Assembly (NCBI GenBank): GCA_003988855.1
Contig: QYAI01000043.1
Coordinates: forward strand, 62,001 to 126,000
Length of the DNA stretch: 64,000 nucleotides
Direction: 5' to 3'
Source of the DNA: Arachnopeziza araneosa
Lineage: Eukaryota > Ascomycota > Leotiomycetes > Helotiales > Arachnopezizaceae
In this document: one piece after another, positions 32,901 through 46,152 of the stretch
Layout: each line of letters begins with the position of its first letter
Position numbering within the stretch: position 1 is the stretch's first letter
Notes under the pieces: model-generated
Seen by the model: the letters and a program-made list of their open reading frames with translations, nothing else
What the model was told of the DNA's origin: nothing
Database searches by the model: none
Translations under genes and position numbers: made by a program

Positions 32901-35900
32901 AATTTCAACGAGTTTCCCACCGAAATACTCTAGGACTGGAATGGTAGATTCATCGTTTCCATAGATATCCTTGGTAAGGCCTTTGATATGAGCATTGTGG
33001 ATGCCGTCAAGAATATCCTTGATTGGCTCATCAACCACCTTAGAGTATTTTACGGCTGTGGGCCCTTGCAGAATACAAGTACGTCCTACATCTTGACCAA
33101 TAACAGCCTCCAAATCCTCGGATTGCCATAGAGAATCCTTCTTGAAGTAAAACTCAAAATTCTCATCAAGGGATGGAACGAACGTCGTTGGCTTTTGGCC
33201 GCGACGTTGGCACAAAAGGAGGAAATGTTGTACATCCTGTGCGTTAATGAGTTGCTTGTCAGCTTCGGGATAGGCCGCCAGAATTTTGTCGATACATGGG
33301 TATGGATTGTCAAGTTCCGAATAACTTTGAAGTAGCGATGGCTTTCCACTTGCAGGAGTGAACCGCTCCTCGACACGACGAATGAAATCACCAGTAAGCC
33401 TCTCGTATGATTTGTCGATCCACCTTGACTCATGTTTGACATACATAAGGTCCACCATTCGACGAACAACTTCGCTGTATGTCATATCTTCTAGATCAAC
33501 AGTCTCACCAGCCTTGTTGCGTCCAAACCAGACTTTTTGGAAGTCATCGTTCAGCTTCTTGATGATATAATCCCGATTCTTCTTCAATTCTGATACACGC
33601 TTTTCTTTCGGCAAGCTGAAAATCTTAGCATCCATTTCAGCCCAGAACTTCACACCACGGGTAGCCAGCTTGTGAATTGGTTCACCCATCTCTGATCTAA
33701 CGGTTATGACACCCCCAGCAGGACCCTTGTAGGTTTTCTCCCAGTGGTTGTCGTCAACACCTTCAGCCTCAGCAATGGCCTTCTTGGCATTTTTACTCGT
33801 ATGGGCTTCCTTAGCAGTCATCATGCGGCTACCGAAAAGAGTACCATCAAACGGCATTGGAGGGTATCCGTATTTGTGGGACCATTCACCAGTAAGGTAT
33901 GGATAGGTATCCTCTGCACCGCCGAAACCACTGCCTGCTACGAGGATTATGTTGTCGCATCTTCGGATACGTCCATACATCTGAAGGATAGGCTGATGGA
34001 AATCTTCGAAAGAGTGATGGCCACCACCACGACCACCAGTCCATTGAAGAATAACAGGAAACAGTGGATTTGCTTTTGCAACGTTGATCACGGCTTGAAT
34101 AGCGTCCACGGATCCTGGCTTGAACGCAATGTGCTTCAATCCTAGCGTCTCGATATATTCTTGAGCAACTTCAATCGATGGAACACCAGCACCAATAGTC
34201 AAACCTTCGATTGGAACACCTTCAGCACGGAGTTGGCCCAAAAGAGGAATCTGCCACTGCATAGCGCGTGGGTTAACATAAATTAAGTTGACCGTGATAC
34301 CACGCCCTGCTGGAGTGGCATTTTCAATCTTTCTTAGAGCTTCCGTCATGGTTCTAGCATTGTAGTAACCACCACCAGCTAGTTCAATTTGATATCCTGC
34401 ATTCATGGTCGCTGCTACAAAGTCCCAAGGAACTGTGCAAGGGGTCATACCGGCAACCATGACTGGTGGCACTCCCAAAAGTCTGCTCATCTTTGTGTCA
34501 ACGAAAGTTTGACCAGCTGAAGTCTTGACGAGACGGGGCCCATGCTCCTTGACCCAATCAATTGCATACTTTACAGCATGCTCTTCATCACGGTCAAAAA
34601 GTTCAGGCTTATAACCCACTTCTGGTACAGTCCCATCAACTGCTCCAGCCAAAATGACACGAACTCCGGTTCCATCCTTGTTACGACTGGTCAAAACTCC
34701 AAGACCAGAAATTCCACCTGGTCCGAAGTCGAGGACATGAGTTGCGCCAGGGAAAACTGTAGCTTTCTCCCAGTTCACTGCATCGTGTGTGATAAGTCGA
34801 ACGAGTGTCGGAACGATGTTGCCTTTAACCTCAGTTCTTAAATCCTTGCCGCTATTGGTGTCATAAACAGGGATTGCCAATAATTTGCTATCAATCTTGA
34901 CGTCTTTCAAATCCTCATCGATATGTTTCGTCGCACCCGTGAGGTATTTGCTGTGGAATGGAGAAGTGATTGGCAAGAACCTATTTACAAATCGAACTTT
35001 TCGCTCTGTAAATGGAATACGAGTCTGGTCAAGGCCTGTTGGGGCTTTGACTTTTCGGAGTTGAAGATTTAGACCATAAAGTGAAATAGGAGGACCTGTC
35101 ACAACCATGTTTCGAGCACTATTCACAAGGGAGATTGCGATATGTCTATCCTCAGGGAGGTACTGATTTGTAACATTGATGTGTTCCTGCACTTGTGCTC
35201 GTGATAGGTCTCGGATGCTCAACATAGGTGTCGGTGTGCCTTCGCCATTATCAATCGAGTCTTGCAGAATTGAGGGTGCTAATGAGGTCCTTGGATAAGT
35301 CTGCTGGCTTCGAGATCCGATCCAGAACAGAACGGTGAGGGCCGAAACGGCAATTTCGTCGAAAGACTCCCAACTATCTGCAGCTGCTGTTGCAGCAGCC
35401 AAAACCACGCCTTGTGAATGACCAGTCGTTCCGCTTATTCTTTCTCTGAATTGACCAGGAGTAAGACCCAGAACCTTGCAGGAAACTGTATAATGTGCGA
35501 GCTGGACCAATCCAATCAAGGGAAAGCTGACAGGCGCAGAAACCATATAATCAACATCTGGAGTTGCCTCGGGGTCGTGAAGCCACGCTATGATATCGAG
35601 TCCTTTGGAATAGAGTTTTTCAGCTCGAGAATCTCTGGAAAGATTCTGTAGCAGTTCTGCCGCAGACACAATCAACTCTTCTACGAAAGTTGGGTATGTA
35701 TTATAGAGTTCTCGTAGTTCGTCAAAGTACTCCTCGATGTTTCCTTGGCCGCCGAAAACGCTATAGATTTTTGCGCTCCCATCACCAGCGGCTCGGAGCA
35801 ACGCAGACTGGTGAGACTTGATTGGTCTGTTGGTGGCTGTACGAGCATCATAGTAACTCTTTATAACCTCGAGTTTCTTTGCATTGATGCCCGGGAGGGT

Positions 35901-36272
35901 GGCAGCTAAAGCGTGAACCTCATTTCCTCGTAAAAATGCCCTTTCGAATTCATTGAGAACTATTTTGAGCACATCTGTGTATGAGCCTGCTGCATCATCT
36001 TCTCCTTCATCAACATCGTGTGCGACAAATCCAAGATACCTGGCGACTAGTTCTGCTTCCGAGGAAGGCTCGTCATCTTGCGCTAACTCGTCTGTCGGCG
36101 CCGGGAGCGAAGAGAGAAAGCGGTCTTTGATCTGGGAGGCATGAAAATGGAGACTCGTGGGTATTAAAAGTGAGTATTCAAGAGAGCCATGCGAAAGGAT
36201 AAGAGGTCGTAAAGAAGAGGAAGATCGTGGTGTGGAGACGCCCGTTTGAGGGCCGGTTCCTGTTCCGTACAT
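29926..36272 (-). CDS. FAS1: fatty acid synthase subunit beta
   Basis: Two exons (36272-31085 and 31040-29926) joined by a 44-base intron (GTGAGT donor) give 2,100 residues, the usual length. Domains run in the standard order: acetyltransferase with GTTGHSQGVV (about residue 285), FMN-dependent enoyl reductase (VAATMNAGYQIELAGGGYYN, about 614), MaoC-type dehydratase (SGDYNPIHVSRVF, about 1575) and malonyl/palmitoyl transferase with AGHSLGEYSALAAL (about 1830). With the alpha subunit it forms the cytosolic 2.6 MDa alpha6-beta6 complex that makes C16/C18 acyl-CoA. The short Ser/Asn/Gly-rich C-terminus (GVNGHSAEV) is a minor local feature. The start MYGTGTGPQTG matches the fungal N-terminus. It shares a divergent promoter with the alpha gene. 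Confidence 0.97.
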
Positions 36273-37853
36273 CCTCGTGGATTATTTTTATTGCTGGCTT
36301 CAGAGAAATCAGTACAAGTTGTTCAGCCGACTTTTACAACAAAGATCTAGTTGAAAATTGCTCACCGAGTTGGAATGCTCCAGATACTCAGCGAAGAGCA
36401 GGAGTCAAAATAATGGACTAGAGGAAGCTGCAAATGGCAGCGTAAATTATTTAGTGTAAACAATCTTCTGAGAGCTGCGAAAGGAGGTTCGGCAGCGTTG
36501 AAAGAAGTTGTCAAAGTACAGAGGAGGGATGTATCTTGAAGCAGGAATGGCAGTCTGCTCTTCGGAGGTATGGGAGCTCAATTGGGGATTGATATGGTGG
36601 AAAGAATTGTCCTCACGGGCAAAGAATAATTGAGCTCCCGACGGGCCCCCAACACCACACTAGCGCCAAAATGAAGTGTTGGGCCAGGGATTTGGAGCCA
36701 GGCTGCATTACACGCCACAATAATGGGACTGGCTATCCGGTAATGGGCTCAGGGAACGGAGTTTCTGAGTCGGATAATGGAGGAGGGATATGGTGGGAAA
36801 TGATATGGTGGGCAATCGTCACCACGATTACGCAGGGCAAAGTCCCTATTTCACATCCTTTGGCAGTCTCCAAGCTGCACGATACTGCCCAGGTCAAGCA
36901 AGCTCACTATGAAAAAGTGGTACACCGCCTTGCACTGGTTCCTTGCAGTGGCACCACCAACCAGCGCGACTCTCAGCCTTCTCCCTCGGCTCCGGATATG
37001 TATCCATCGGATTTCTGTGCTCTCCAAACCTCGTCTTTCTTGTTGAGATGGTTGAGCTGTTGGATGCTGAAGAGATGATTTCTCATCTTCGAGAATCGGC
37101 TCTTGAATCCTCCCGATCCCTTCGTCCAGATGGGTGTCTTGAGGCTCGTTGCTCCGCAGCATGACATGATGGCCGTGTAATTATTTATTTTGATTAGCTT
37201 GGAATTTATTGGCGACGTGTGTTTGTACCCCAGTCCATCCGCATTTTGGGCTTCGAAGTGAGGAATGAAACGGGTTGGCTTGCCACTCCAAAAGCTGAAG
37301 ATCGGTCGTGGGTTATGGTGAGACGAAGAAGAATCGGTGCCATTGATCCTCATCGCCAGCGAGAAATGTTGCGTTGCTGCCGCAGCCCCCGTCAGAACGC
37401 CTGCAGCAGACCTCGAGGTCGGGGAAAGTGTGCATGCCACCACCTATCCCCAATCAGGCAATTTGTGGGGCTGCAAATACACCCTGTTGGGAACCAGCTC
37501 AAAAAATGATGGATGAGCCGGTTCAACAAACGAGACCCAGAGCTCGAGGATCACCACCAAAACCTCCCTGATCCTTCTTCACACCCGAATCCTCTTCCCA
37601 TTCAAGAACCGTTGGTTGTCTCAATCAATCGCTCCCCCTTCAATCCATAATTATACCCTCTTCTTCGTGCTTGTATTCTCTGTTACTGGGTCCCTTGCAG
37701 CATTCTCTCCTATCCGCCGAGCTCATATTTAGACTCGGTACAACTACGTGCAAAAGACGGGAATTCATTTAGCAGAGGAAACCTTGGTTATAATTCCGCC
37801 GCTGGATACAACTTCCTGCACCTAATCCACGTCCAAGGGCGTAAAACGCCAAA
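36273..37853. promoter_or_regulatory. bidirectional promoter of the FAS genes
   Basis: This 1.58 kb separates the start codons of the beta and alpha subunits. It carries three copies of the decamer GATATGGTGG (36591-36600, 36787-36796, 36802-36811) and ATTGG (CCAAT-box complement) at about 36583. A TATAATT-like sequence lies about 65 bases before the alpha ATG. No CCTCGG fatty-acid-response motif was found by eye. Short frames inside it have no protein features. Confidence 0.6.
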
Positions 37854-40800
37854 ATGCGTCCCGAAGTCGAGCAAGAGCTCGCCCATACACTCCTTGTGGA
37901 GCTGTTGGCATACCAATTTGCCTCACCCGTGAGATGGATTGAGACTCAAGATGTCATTTTGGCCGAGAAGACCACGGAGCGAATTGTTGAAATTGGCCCT
38001 GCAGATACACTCGGAGTAATGGCCAAGCGGACACTGGCATCAAAGTATGAAGCCTACGATGCTGCAAAGTCAGTCCAGAGACAAATTCTCTGCTACAATA
38101 AAGATGCCAAGGAGATTTATTACGATGTCGACCCCGTGGAAGATGAGCCTGCTCCAGCTACAGCGTCTGATTCAGCACCTGCTTCTGCCACTTCGAGCTC
38201 CGCACCTGTAGCTGCGGCGCCTCCACCACCCAGCGCTGGACCTGCAGCACAAGTTCCAGATGCCCCAGTTGGAGCGATCGATATTGTACGAGCGCTGATC
38301 GCTCAAAAACTGAAGAAACCTCTTTTAGAGATTCCTCTCAGCAAAGCGATCAAAGATCTCGTTGGTGGTAAGTACTCAGATTTTGTTACGTGTGAAAGCT
38401 GCTAATTTTGGCTACTTCATAGGTAAATCTACATTACAAAACGAAATTCTCGGCGATTTGGGTAAAGAATTTGGATCAACACCTGAGAAACCAGAAGATA
38501 CTCCACTGGATGAATTAGGAGCTTCGATGCAGGCCACATTCAATGGCCAGCTCGGAAAGCAGTCCTCTTCTCTTGTTGCACGATTAATATCCTCCAAGAT
38601 GCCTGGAGGCTTCAATATTACCACAGCTAGAAAATATTTAGAGACAAGATGGGGATTAGGGCCTGGCAGACAGGATGGTGTCTTGCTGCTTGGTTTGACA
38701 ATGGAGCCTCCTGCTCGTCTTGGTTCCGAAAATGACGCCAAGGCATTCTTAGACAGTGTTTCTCAGGCATATGCTACCAATGCAGGCATCAATCTTTCTG
38801 CGCCTACTGCAGGTGGTGATAGCGGAGGATCCGGCGGTGGAATGATGATGGATCCTGCGGCACTCGACGCCTTGACCAAGGACCAAAGAGCGCTTTTCAA
38901 GCAACAGTTGGAACTTTTCGCCAGATACCTCAAAATTGATTTACGAGCCGGAGAGAAGTCGTTCATCGGTGCTCAGCAATCGCAAGCTGCTCTACAAGCC
39001 CAATTGGATCTTTGGAACATAGAGCATGGTGATGTTTACGCTGCTGGTATTGAGCCAGTTTTCAGTTCTCTCAAAGCTAGAGTCTATGATTCATCTTGGA
39101 ATTGGGCTCGTCAGGATGCTTTAACCATGTACTACGATATTATCTTTGGAAGATTAAAGGCTGTGGACAGAGAAATTGTCAGCCAGTGTATACGGATCAT
39201 GAACCGATCAAACCCGACTCTCCTTGACTTCATGCAGTATCACATTGATAATTGCCCAACGGAGCGGGGCGAGACATATCAGCTTGCGAAAGAGCTCGGT
39301 CAACAGCTTATTGAGAACTGTAAGGACGTCCTAGGTGAAGCTCCACATTATAAGGATGTCTCTGTCCCTACCGCGCCACACACTACTGTTGATACTCGGG
39401 GTAACCTGGAGTACGCTGAAATCCCTCGAGCGAGCGTCCGGAAATTGGAGCACTACGTTCGTGAGATGGCTGATGGTGGCAAGATTTCTGAATATGGCAA
39501 CCGCACGAAGGTTCAGAGTGATTTGAGCCGCATTTACAAGCTCATTAAGCAACAACACAAGCTTTCAAAATCTTCCCAACTTCAAATTAAACAGCTTTAT
39601 GGCGACGTCATTCGTTCGCTCGCAATGAGCGAAGGTCAAATCATTCCCAAAGAGAATGGAAACGGAAAGCTCAACGGGCATGCTAAAAAGAGCGCAGTGC
39701 GAACAAAGACTGGAAAAGTTGAAACCATTCCGTTCTTGCATTTGAAGCGCAAAGATGAACACGGATGGGAATACAGCAAGAAACTCACTGGTGTTTATCT
39801 CGACGGACTGGAAAATGCTGCCAAGTCTGGTGTTACTTTCCAGGGCAAGAATGCTTTGATGACCGGTGCTGGTGCTGGCTCAATTGGTGCTGATGTTCTC
39901 CAGGGATTGATCAGCGGTGGTGCCAAGGTGGTTGTTACTACCAGCCGCTTCTCTCGCGAAGTTACCGAGTACTATCAATCCATGTACGCTCGTTACGGCT
40001 CTCGTGGCTCTCAACTCATTGTTGTGCCTTTCAACCAAGGTAGCAAGCAAGATGTTGAGGCTTTGGTTGACTATATCTATGATACCAAGGCCGGTCTTGG
40101 ATGGGATCTTGACTTTGTTATACCTTTTGCTGCTATCCCTGAAAATGGACGTGAAATCGACAGCATTGATTCCAAATCTGAGCTCGCTCACAGGATCATG
40201 TTGACCAACCTACTTCGTCTCCTGGGTTGCATCAAGACCCAGAAAGCTGAGCGTGGATTTGAGACCAGACCCGCTCAAGTTGTCCTACCACTTTCGCCCA
40301 ACCACGGCACGTTTGGAAACGACGGTCTTTACTCCGAATCAAAGCTTGGCTTGGAGACTCTTTTCAACAGGTGGCATTCAGAGTCGTGGGCCAATTTCCT
40401 TACCATCTGTGGTGCTGTCATTGGATGGACTCGTGGTACCGGTCTCATGTCTGGTAACAATATCGTTGCTGAAGGTGTTGAGGCTTATGGTGTTCGTACA
40501 TTTTCTCAACAGGAGATGGCTTTCAACCTTTTGGGCCTAATGGCACCTACGATTGTTGACCTTTGCCAAACGGAACCAGTCTTTGCTGATTTGAACGGCG
40601 GTCTTCAATTCATCCCAGATCTCAAAGACCTAATGACTACACTCAGAAAAGACATTATGGAGACTAGCGAGGTCAGACAAGCTGTGACCAAGGAAACTGC
40701 TATCGAGAATAAGATCGTCAACGGTGAAGATAGTGAGGCTCTTTACAAAAAGGTTACTATTGAACCGCGTGCCAACATCAAGTTCCAATTTCCCCAACTC

Positions 40801-43533
40801 CCAGACTGGAAGAAGGAGGTCGAACCTTTGAATGAAAACTTGAAGGGTATGGTTGATCTTGAGAAGGTCGTGGTTGTTACTGGTTTCGCTGAGGTTGGTC
40901 CTTGGGGTAACTCTCGTACCCGATGGGAGATGGAGGCTTATGGCCAATTCTCCCTTGAAGGTTGTGTCGAGATGTCTTGGATTATGGGTCTTATCAAGAA
41001 CCATAATGGCCCTATCAAAGGCAAGCAATACGCTGGATGGGTCGATTCCAAGACTGGCGATCCTGTTGACGACAAAGATATTAAAGCTAAGTACGAGAAG
41101 CACATCTTGGAGCACTCTGGTATTCGTCTGATTGAGCCCGAGCTCTTCAACGGATACGATCCTAACAAGAAGCAACTTCTCCAAGAAGTTGTTATCGAGG
41201 AGGATCTAGAGCCGTTTGAAGCATCAAAAGAAACTGCCGAGGAGTTCAGGAGAGAGCATGGCGATAAGGCTGAAATCTTCGAAATTCCAGAATCTGGAGA
41301 GTACATTGTAAGAATGAAGAAGGGGGCCACTCTTTTGATCCCGAAGGCTCTTCGCTTTGATCGTCTCGTTGCTGGCCAAATTCCAACGGGATGGAATGCG
41401 AAGCACTATGGTATTCCCGACGACATCATCTCTCAAGTCGACCCAGTCACCCTCTTTGTTCTGGTCTGCACTGTGGAATCATTACTGGCTTCTGGTATTA
41501 CTGATCCATATGAATTCTACAAATATGTGCACATTTCAGAAGTCGGTAATTGTATCGGTTCTGGAATTGGTGGAACAACTGCCTTGAGAGGTATGTACAA
41601 GGACAGATACCTAGACAAACCACTCCAGAAAGATATTCTGCAAGAATCCTTTATCAACACTATGAGCGCTTGGGTCAACATGTTGCTCATCTCATCCACG
41701 GGTCCGATTAAGACTCCAGTCGGTGCTTGCGCTACGTCCGTTGAGTCTGTTGATATTGGTTATGAGACTATCGTCGAAGGAAAAGCTCGTGTCTGTTTTG
41801 TCGGTGGCTTTGATGACTTCCAGGAAGAAGGCTCATACGAATTCGCCAACATGAAGGCGACCAGCAATGCCGTTGATGAATTTGCTCATGGCCGCACACC
41901 GAAGGAGATGTCCAGACCAACCACAACAACCAGAAATGGCTTCATGGAATCACAGGGTTGCGGTATTCAAGTTATCATGACTGCCAAACTGGCTCTCGAC
42001 ATGGGTGTTCCTATCTACGGTATTCTTGGTTTAACTACCACTGCTACCGATAAGATTGGTCGATCTGTCCCCGCTCCAGGCAAAGGTGTTCTTACCACCG
42101 CTCGTGAGAATCCGGGTAAATATCCATCACCTCTTCTTGATATCAAATATCGTCGCCGACAGATTGAACTAAGAAAGAAGAACATCAAGCAATGGCAAGA
42201 GTCTGAGCTTGAGTATCTACATGAGGAAGTCGCTGCTATGAAGGCCCAAGGTCTTGAGTTCAATGAATCTGAATATGCACAAGAGCGAGCTGTTCATATT
42301 GAGCAAGAAGCGGGACGACAAGAGCGCGAGGTATTGAATAGTCTTGGAAATAGCTTCTGGAAGAAAGACTCGACAATTGCTCCTCTTCGTGGTGCTCTTG
42401 CCACGTGGGGCTTAACCATTGATGATCTTGATGTCGCATCTTTCCACGGTACGTCAACTGTCGCCAATGACAAGAACGAATCATCAGTCATTTGCGAACA
42501 ATTGAAGCACCTCGGCCGAAAGAAGGGTAATGCCGTTTTGGGTATCTTCCAAAAATATCTCACTGGCCATCCCAAAGGTGCTGCCGGTGCTTGGATGATG
42601 AACGGATGCTTGCAAGTGCTCAACACTGGCTTAGTACCTGGTAACAGAAATGCGGATAATGTTGATCAAGTCATGGAACAATTTGACTATATCGTCTACC
42701 CAAGCCGTAGCATCCAGACAGATGGAGTCAAGGCTTTCTCCGTAACCTCTTTCGGTTTTGGTCAAAAGGGTGCTCAAGCCATTGGTATCCACCCGAAATA
42801 CCTATTCGCCACTCTTGACGAGGAAACTTATGCTGCGTATTCCGCCAAGCTTGAGGCCAGACAAAAGAAGGCGTATAGATACTTCCATAATGGAATGATC
42901 ACAAACACTCTTTTCGTTGCCAAGAACCACTCCCCATACACAGATGATCAAATGACTTCTGTTTTCCTCAACCCTGATGCTCGTGTTAGCGTTGATAAGA
43001 ACGCAACTTTCACCTACCCAGCCAACTTCTCCAAGCAAAACGCAGCGACAATTGCACCCTCAAAGAAGGCATCAACGAAGCAGATCGTTGAATCCTTAGC
43101 CAAAGGCGCTGCGACTGCCAACAACAAAGTAGGCGTAGATGTTGAAGAGATCTCGGCAATCAATATTGAGAACAGTACTTTTATTAGCCGCAACTTCACC
43201 GATGCAGAACAAGATTACTGCCGCAAGGCAGCGCATCCCCAATCAAGTTTCGCTGGGAAATGGAGTGCTAAAGAGGCTGTCTTCAAGTCTTTAGGTGTGA
43301 GAAGTAGAGGAGCCGGTGCGCCGTTGAAGGAGATCGAAATCACTAATAATGAGAAGGGAGCACCAATTGTATCCGTAAGTTTTCCCCCTATCGCTATCTT
43401 TCATTCTCCTAATGAAACGCAGCTCCATGGTCACGCAGCAAAAGCCGCGAAAGAAGCAGGTGTGAAGGAGATTAGCATCTCAATCAGCCATTCAGAAAGC
43501 CAAGCTATTGCTATTGCAGTAGCTACATTTTAG
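37854..43533 (+). CDS. FAS2: fatty acid synthase subunit alpha
   Basis: Three exons (37854-38367, 38423-43374, 43423-43533) give 1,858 residues. Order: C-terminal part of the malonyl/palmitoyl transferase, an Ala/Pro linker, and the acyl carrier domain with GGKSTLQNEI (Ser174 carries phosphopantetheine). Then come ketoreductase (ALMTGAGAGSIGADVLQGLI, near 650), ketosynthase with Cys1274 in VGACATSVES and FHGTSTVANDKNES plus LTGHPKGAAGA, and the C-terminal phosphopantetheinyl transferase (VGVDVEEIS, WSAKEAVFKSLG). Intron 1 splits the Gly codon two residues before Ser174. Intron 2 (48 bases, GTAAGT, branch CTAAT, CGCAG) is a multiple of three with no stop; unspliced reading would insert 16 residues before LHGHAAKAAKEAG. 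It works with the divergent beta gene. Confidence 0.97.
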
Positions 43534-46152
43534 ATAAACGAATGCATCTTATATTCTTGTAGAATCCATGGTTAGCGGCGTTGCGTCTTTCATGCTATAG
43601 CTTCTTGGTTGTCGTTCTCTAGCACTAAGTTTAAGGGGAGTCGATTCATAGATAGGAAGAGAGATAGAGATTGATGCACCAAATGGAAGCAGTGAGAAGA
43701 TTATATAATTGGGGAGAATGAAAGGTTTAACTTTTATATCGTGCGCTGAATTTGTGTTTCTAATATGTGATTTCATCTTGTGATATCCAGAGGTGATATT
43801 CATGTTTGCCTCCCTCTCGTTCGTCTTAAGAGCATTCATAGTATCCGTCTGAAATCAACACGACGCTGGGTGCCCAGCTTGCGTTGAATTATATCTTCTA
43901 TCCATAGCTTCGCCTAGTTATAATGGATTGAAGGGAGGACTTGTATGCGCCAGCAGCTTTATCGTGAGATGCAGACCTAAAAATATTGGTAGAAGTCTGA
44001 GGATATATCATTTAGAACCGAAATACCCTAAGATCAAAGGTCTGAGTCTCCTCACAGATGTGGTTTGCAAAAGGTGTGCTTGATCTTCAATCGAGTTGAG
44101 CCAAGCCGCAATTAGCAGTAGTCCGCAGTAAATAGCGCATTACCTTTTTCACATCACGTTTGATCTCTTTGGAACAACCGGCAGTGATCTCCGTGCCCAG
44201 CGAGAATGCGCAAATAAGTTATGCTGCTGTGTCTCGTCAGGCAAACAAGAAAGGGTTTTTTCCTTATCCCAAGCAAAGTTTACGGTTATTTGCTGCCTCA
44301 AGCCTGTTTTATCACAAATGCGGGCTCCCATCTTCTATATGGCTTCTTGTATTTACAAAAGCGGCAAAGCCAAGTCCTCCCCGGCCCAACGAGACTCGCG
44401 GCTCGACCCTTCTTCCCCTGGTTGCGGAAGACATCCGTGAGCTTTGGCTTGCTTGCAGCATATCACACCTTAGATTTTGCCTTACCCTTGGCTCTCCAAA
44501 GGTATACTTCAGCTATAAATATCCTCGTCTTCTTCTGCAATCGATATCGTTTGCCTGTATCCAAGAACACTCGTATCATTTGGAATAACCATGGCTTTGA
44601 TCACATCCCCCACCAAAGTTCTGGGCTTCCACTGCTAGCCAACTCTAGGGTTAGAACCTGTCAGATGAAAGTAGCTCATAAGGTCTCTATCGCATTCCTA
44701 CGGGGTCTACACACGTCCGCACAGCTACCCTTTACCGTTTTCTACATTAGCTAGAAATTTCCTAAGATAGAGGAACGAACGGCTTTGACCTCAATGAATC
44801 TGTCCCTCCGGACCCATATGACTCGTCAGCCAACTTTAACTCATCTTTGAGAAACACGTCGAGGTCAAGAACAACACGGTAACAACACGAATTGATTTGA
44901 TAATGTATGAAGACCTGCTTGGTGAAACCTGCGACCGTAATACCTAGCTTAGCTAGGGTGATCGTGCTAGCCGGGAACGAATACCCAACACCTGCAATGA
45001 CTTCCATGACCCAGACAGATACTGAAGAGTTAGGCATCAAGCCGTGATATGTAGTGGCTGAAGCAAGATAGCCGTGGACTTGTTTAGCAAACTAAGTCGT
45101 CGAACTGTCGAGGGGTAACGGTTTCGATCGAAATTAAATGATAAATCCCGAGCTTGACCGCAGTGTATAGCTATGAAAGCCTTGCCCGGGCATTGGTGTC
45201 ACGGAGCTCTTTCCTAGGCTCTGGGCATACGTATCACAGTCGTCTTGGGTGACCTTATTCTGCGTCTCAAATAGATCTGACATAGACGAAGAGATCCACG
45301 TTGTTATTACATAGGCAAATGCTGCCGAAATTGAGTGCTCTAAGCACTTTCCAAGTCAAAATTTCGGCGACTGTTTTATCGAGTTTAACATTGAAACAAC
45401 AAACAGAATAGTTTGAAATTATCAAGAATTATTAATAATCTAGCTAAGAAAAAGATATTTTAAGGTGCTATATAATGTTTAACAATAAAATCTGTTTTTC
45501 TAATTCTGAAATTCTGAAATTCTAGTTTATTAACATTAAGTTCTAAATTCTTCAAGAGATCAACCTATATTTAAATTTAACATTGTAGCAACAAATATAA
45601 TAGTTTAAAGTCGCTGGGACTTATTAACAACCCAGCTAGAAAAAAGTTGTTCTAGTTTATCGACAATTAGTTCTTAGTTCTCTAAGAGTATTAGCCCACA
45701 TTCAAGTTTGACATTAACACAAAGAACAAAATAGATTAAAGTCGCTAGGACTTATTGACAATCTGGCTAGTAGAAAGTCACTCTAGTTTATCGACAATTA
45801 GTTCTTAGTTCTCTAAGAGTATTAGCCCACATTCAAATTTGACATTAACACAACGAACAAAATAGTTTAAAGTCGCTGGGACTTATTGACAATCTGGCTA
45901 GCAAAAAGTCATTCCAGTTTATCGACAATTAGTTCTATATATTTTCAGGATATAAGCCTACGTTGAGTTCGACATTGAAGCAACAGACAGAATAGTTCAA
46001 AGTCGCTGGGATTGTTGTACAATAGGATCTTGTATCTGAGACGGATAAATAAATTACCCTAAAATCACGTGACTAAACATACCCCACCATTCGGAGTTAA
46101 GTATATAGCCGCGCGCTTGACAAAAATACACGCTATAAACGCCACAGACGCA
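43534..46152. other. 2.6 kb without a convincing gene
   Basis: AT content rises to the right. Overlapping plus-strand frames at 44160-44754 and a minus-strand 92-residue frame at 44762-45040 show no domain or splice logic. The last 650 bases are a satellite, listed separately. Confidence 0.5.
45384..46030. repeat. tandem satellite, unit about 130 bp, about five copies
   Basis: Units can be anchored at TTTRACATT-like starts: 45384, 45576, 45707, 45838 and 45968, so the last three spacings are 131, 131 and 130. Each unit carries AAAGTCGCTGGGACTTATT, a short GGCTAG block, TTTATCGACAATTAGTTCT and a TAAGCC/TAGCCC-type end. The middle copies are nearly identical; the first is diverged and 60 bases longer, the last is truncated. 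The array ends about 120 bases before the Arp9 start codon. Confidence 0.85.

Noticed and set aside
44160..45040. Frames of 142 and 177 residues (plus) and 92 residues (minus)
   Set aside because: Overlapping in different frames with no recognisable protein features; possible but not supportable.
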